Below are positions 6,656 through 8,150 of a stretch of 8,150 nucleotides of DNA, piece by piece. The notes under the pieces are model-generated. The model searched no databases and was not told where the DNA came from. It was given only the letters and a program-made list of their open reading frames with translations. Source of the stretch: Alphaproteobacteria bacterium (GTDB taxonomy: Bacteria > Pseudomonadota > Alphaproteobacteria > JAJFFI01); NCBI GenBank assembly GCA_021776755.1, contig JAJFFI010000020.1, positions 1 through 8,150 on the forward strand, read 5' to 3'. Positions within the stretch are counted from its first letter, which is position 1. Every line of letters begins with the position of its first letter. Made by a program: the position numbers and the translations under genes.

Positions 6656-6671
6656 TTTTAAGCTCTTGAAA
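6647..6671. repeat. Inverted repeat TTTCAAG-N11-CTTGAAA in the divergent promoter region
   Basis: TTTCAAG (6647-6653) and CTTGAAA (6665-6671) are perfect 7-bp inverted arms with an 11-bp AT-rich spacer. The left arm is the -35 box of the Hsp20 promoter read leftward. The right arm is the same CTTGAAA read rightward, toward the transporter, followed by an AT-rich stretch (6678-6693). It may be a pair of back-to-back -35 boxes or an operator. On the right side I see no CCC-type sigma-32 -10. Confidence 0.55.
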
Positions 6672-6794
6672 ACGCACAATACTAATATTTTTACCAGGCG
6701 AAGCGCACGGAGAATTCCTCGGGCGGTATCGGCATTGTGTTCCACACGGCGCGAAGTTTGAGACGACGCTGGGAGATTGCATCGCGCCCGATTT

Positions 6795-6826
6795 CGTTTG
6801 ACCGCCCCGCCGTTCCGGCGCAAACG
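6795..6826 (+). repeat. Composite hairpin in the leader of the EamA transporter gene
   Basis: CGTTTG (6795-6800) pairs with CAAACG (6821-6826). Inside it CGCCG (6808-6812) pairs with CGGCG (6816-6820) around a TTC loop, leaving a 7-nt bulge on the 5' side only. The structure sits about 50 nt before the proposed TTG start. No T-run follows. Its role is unknown and it may be fortuitous in GC-rich DNA. The rest of the plus-strand leader (about 6700-6877) shows nothing else I can support. Confidence 0.35.
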
Positions 6827-6877
6827 GGAAACCGGCCCGCCCGCGGACCCATCCTTCACCTTCTCGGGGATCCAGAT

Positions 6878-7843
6878 TTGGCCGACAGTCCGTCCGTTTC
6901 AGTGCCGGCGTCCCAGCAGGACCGCCCGGAAGGTTACGCCCGCGGCGTCACGCTTGTAGTCATCGCCGCGATCGCGTGGAGCGTCGGCGGCGTGCTGGTG
7001 CGCTGGACCGAGTCGGCGGACGCCTGGCAGATCCTGTTCTATCGCGGACTGTCGCTGTCGATCGCGCTGACGCCGGTGATTTTCTGGTTCAGCCGCGGGC
7101 ACCTGCTCCGCGCGTTCCGCGCCGCCGGGCCGTCCGCGATCCTGGGTGGGCTGTGTCTTGCCATCGCCAATATCGGCTTCGTGGTCGCGCTCTCGCTCAC
7201 GACGGTCGCCAACACGCTGTTCATGCTGGCGGGCCAGCCGATGGTCTCGGCGCTGCTGGCCTTCTGGATTCTCGGCGAGAGCGTACGCCGCGCGACCTGG
7301 ATCGCGATGGCGGTTGCCGGTGTCGGCATCGCGGTGATGGTCGGCAACGGCCTTGCCGGCGGGCGCATCGAGGGCAACCTGATGGCAATCCTTTCGACCT
7401 TCGCGTTTGCCGGCTTCGGCGTCATCCTCCGGCGCGGCCGCGGCAACGACATGACCCCGTCCGTCTGGTACGCGGGAATAATCGCGGCGGCGATCGCGGG
7501 CATTGTGATCCTGCTGTTTCCCGGCACCGGTGCGGGCGATGGCGCCATCGGACTGCCCGCCTTCGACATCTCGCTCCGCGACCTCGGGCTGTGCGCCGCG
7601 ATGGGCGTCGTCCAGCTCGCCTTCGGCCTCACGCTGTTCACCATCGGCTCGCGCAGCATCCCGGCCGCCGAACTCATGCTGCTCGGCATGATCGAGATCG
7701 TGCTCGGCCCGATCTGGGTCTGGCTCGCGGTCAATGAGGTGCCCGAGACGCTGACGCTGCTCGGCGGCGCCATCATGCTGTCGGGCATCGCGTATCAGGC
7801 GCTCACCGGCGCCCGGCGCAAACCCGCGCCGCTGGGGCCGTAG
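6878..7843 (+). CDS. EamA/DMT superfamily transporter (drug/metabolite permease), TTG start proposed
   Basis: This inner-membrane protein of about 321 residues carries two EamA repeats (about 24-157 and 166-308) with ten predicted helices: roughly 22-41, 51-71, 85-105, 109-131, 139-157, 166-184, 196-214, 233-254, 262-285 and 292-308. Signature stretches are ALSLTTVANTLFMLAGQP (104-121), LLAFWILGE (126-134) and, in the second repeat, LMLLGMIEIVLGPIWVWL (266-283). Members export or import amino acids, nucleotides or other small metabolites; the substrate cannot be told from sequence. No in-frame ATG exists before the first helix. I choose TTG at 6878 because GGGGA (6866-6870) lies 7 nt upstream. 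The alternative, a GTG at 6737, would add 47 residues without membrane or family character. The next gene starts 25 bp downstream, so a two-gene transcript is likely. Confidence 0.88.
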   Translation: MADSPSVSVPASQQDRPEGYARGVTLVVIAAIAWSVGGVLVRWTESADAWQILFYRGLSLSIALTPVIFWFSRGHLLRAFRAAGPSAILGGLCLAIANIGFVVALSLTTVANTLFMLAGQPMVSALLAFWILGESVRRATWIAMAVAGVGIAVMVGNGLAGGRIEGNLMAILSTFAFAGFGVILRRGRGNDMTPSVWYAGIIAAAIAGIVILLFPGTGAGDGAIGLPAFDISLRDLGLCAAMGVVQLAFGLTLFTIGSRSIPAAELMLLGMIEIVLGPIWVWLAVNEVPETLTLLGGAIMLSGIAYQALTGARRKPAPLGP

Positions 7844-7868
7844 GGCCGGGGTTACGGGGAGGGCACCG

Positions 7869-8150
7869 ATGCACATGCCTACCGAGTGGACGGCCGAACA
7901 GAAACTGTTTCCATACCAGGTCGGATTTACCTCGCCGCCCTTCGACTTCGATGCAGCCCCTTCGGATTTTCTCCGCATGTGTCCCGAATCCGTCGGCGTG
8001 CACGGCTGGATGCTGCATGTGCCCGGCTACGCCCACGGGCTCGGTCAGCGCAAGGCGAACTTTGCGATGCTGGAGGATTTCGTCGCGTGCATGGCGCGGA
8101 ACGGCGCCGACGTGGCCGCCCAGGTCGGCTCCAACTGGGTCCATGCGAGC
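7869..8150 (+). CDS. Partial gene: Asp/Glu racemase, maleate isomerase or arylmalonate decarboxylase-like protein (N-terminus only)
   Basis: Ninety-four codons are visible and the frame runs off the right edge. The ATG follows a strong ribosome binding site, GGGGAGGG (7856-7863), five bases upstream. The layout fits the N-terminal half-domain of the Asp/Glu racemase superfamily: a first strand with a loop, VGFTSPPFDFD (18-28); then SDFLRMCPESVGVHGWML (32-49), like the R-L-P-x-V pattern after the first helix; then a helix NFAMLEDFVACMARNGADV (65-83); and a strand and loop QVGSNWVHAS (85-94) at the second active-site loop. The usual first catalytic Cys or Ser-Ser-Asn loop reads PPFD here, as in some divergent members. 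Members isomerise or decarboxylate small dicarboxylates. The function of this one is not determined. It is probably co-transcribed with the transporter. Confidence 0.6.
   Translation, partial: MHMPTEWTAEQKLFPYQVGFTSPPFDFDAAPSDFLRMCPESVGVHGWMLHVPGYAHGLGQRKANFAMLEDFVACMARNGADVAAQVGSNWVHAS

Noticed and set aside
6494..6859. N-terminal extension of Hsp20 upstream of 6493
   Set aside because: It passes through the ribosome binding site, the ROSE-like leader and the sigma-32 promoter; the shorter form has the normal sHSP length and start.
6899..7978. Minus-strand open frame (359 codons) opposite the EamA transporter
   Set aside because: The translation is extremely rich in charged residues with no fold features, while the plus strand encodes a clear ten-helix permease.

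Overview
The window is GC-rich bacterial DNA with densely packed genes. Protein resemblances and gene style point to an alphaproteobacterium: an AapJ-type periplasmic amino-acid receptor, a stand-alone HisI, a PAS_5-family protein, and a small heat shock gene with a ROSE-type leader. A Rhodospirillales-like member is a reasonable guess, but the sequence alone does not settle the genus. I count seven complete genes and one partial gene at the right edge. I see no tRNA, rRNA, CRISPR array, insertion sequence or other sign of mobile DNA.

Left part (1-3043). aapJ, a general L-amino-acid ABC-transporter binding protein, is on the minus strand. Its usual permease and ATPase partners would lie beyond the left edge. 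A 358-bp divergent intergenic region, with weak back-to-back promoter candidates and GC-rich stem-loops, separates it from metC (cystathionine beta-lyase) on the plus strand. metC overlaps hisI (phosphoribosyl-AMP cyclohydrolase) by four bases, so the two are probably one transcript linking methionine and histidine biosynthesis.

Middle part (3048-6493, all minus strand). Transcription runs from a small heat shock protein (Hsp20) through its own terminator, then a PAS_5-domain protein, then a large receiver-PAS-GGDEF-EAL protein that ends 4 bp from hisI. The large protein has a degenerate receiver pocket and a degenerate cyclase motif (GDDLF) but every EAL catalytic residue. It is therefore most likely a c-di-GMP phosphodiesterase with a FimX-like layout. 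The Hsp20 gene carries a good sigma-32-type promoter and a leader of about 120 nt. The last hairpin of that leader masks the ribosome binding site with the UUGCU/AGGA pairing typical of ROSE RNA thermometers.

Right part (6660-8150, plus strand). An EamA/DMT-family ten-helix transporter, probably starting at TTG, is followed 25 bp later by the first 94 codons of a gene that looks like the Asp/Glu racemase, maleate isomerase and arylmalonate decarboxylase superfamily. The two are likely co-transcribed. They are divergent from the Hsp20 gene, and an inverted repeat of CTTGAAA sits between them.

No wholly new system is evident. The most interesting items are the RNA thermometer, the mixed active and inactive c-di-GMP protein with its PAS_5 neighbour, and the CTTGAAA inverted repeat in the divergent promoter region.
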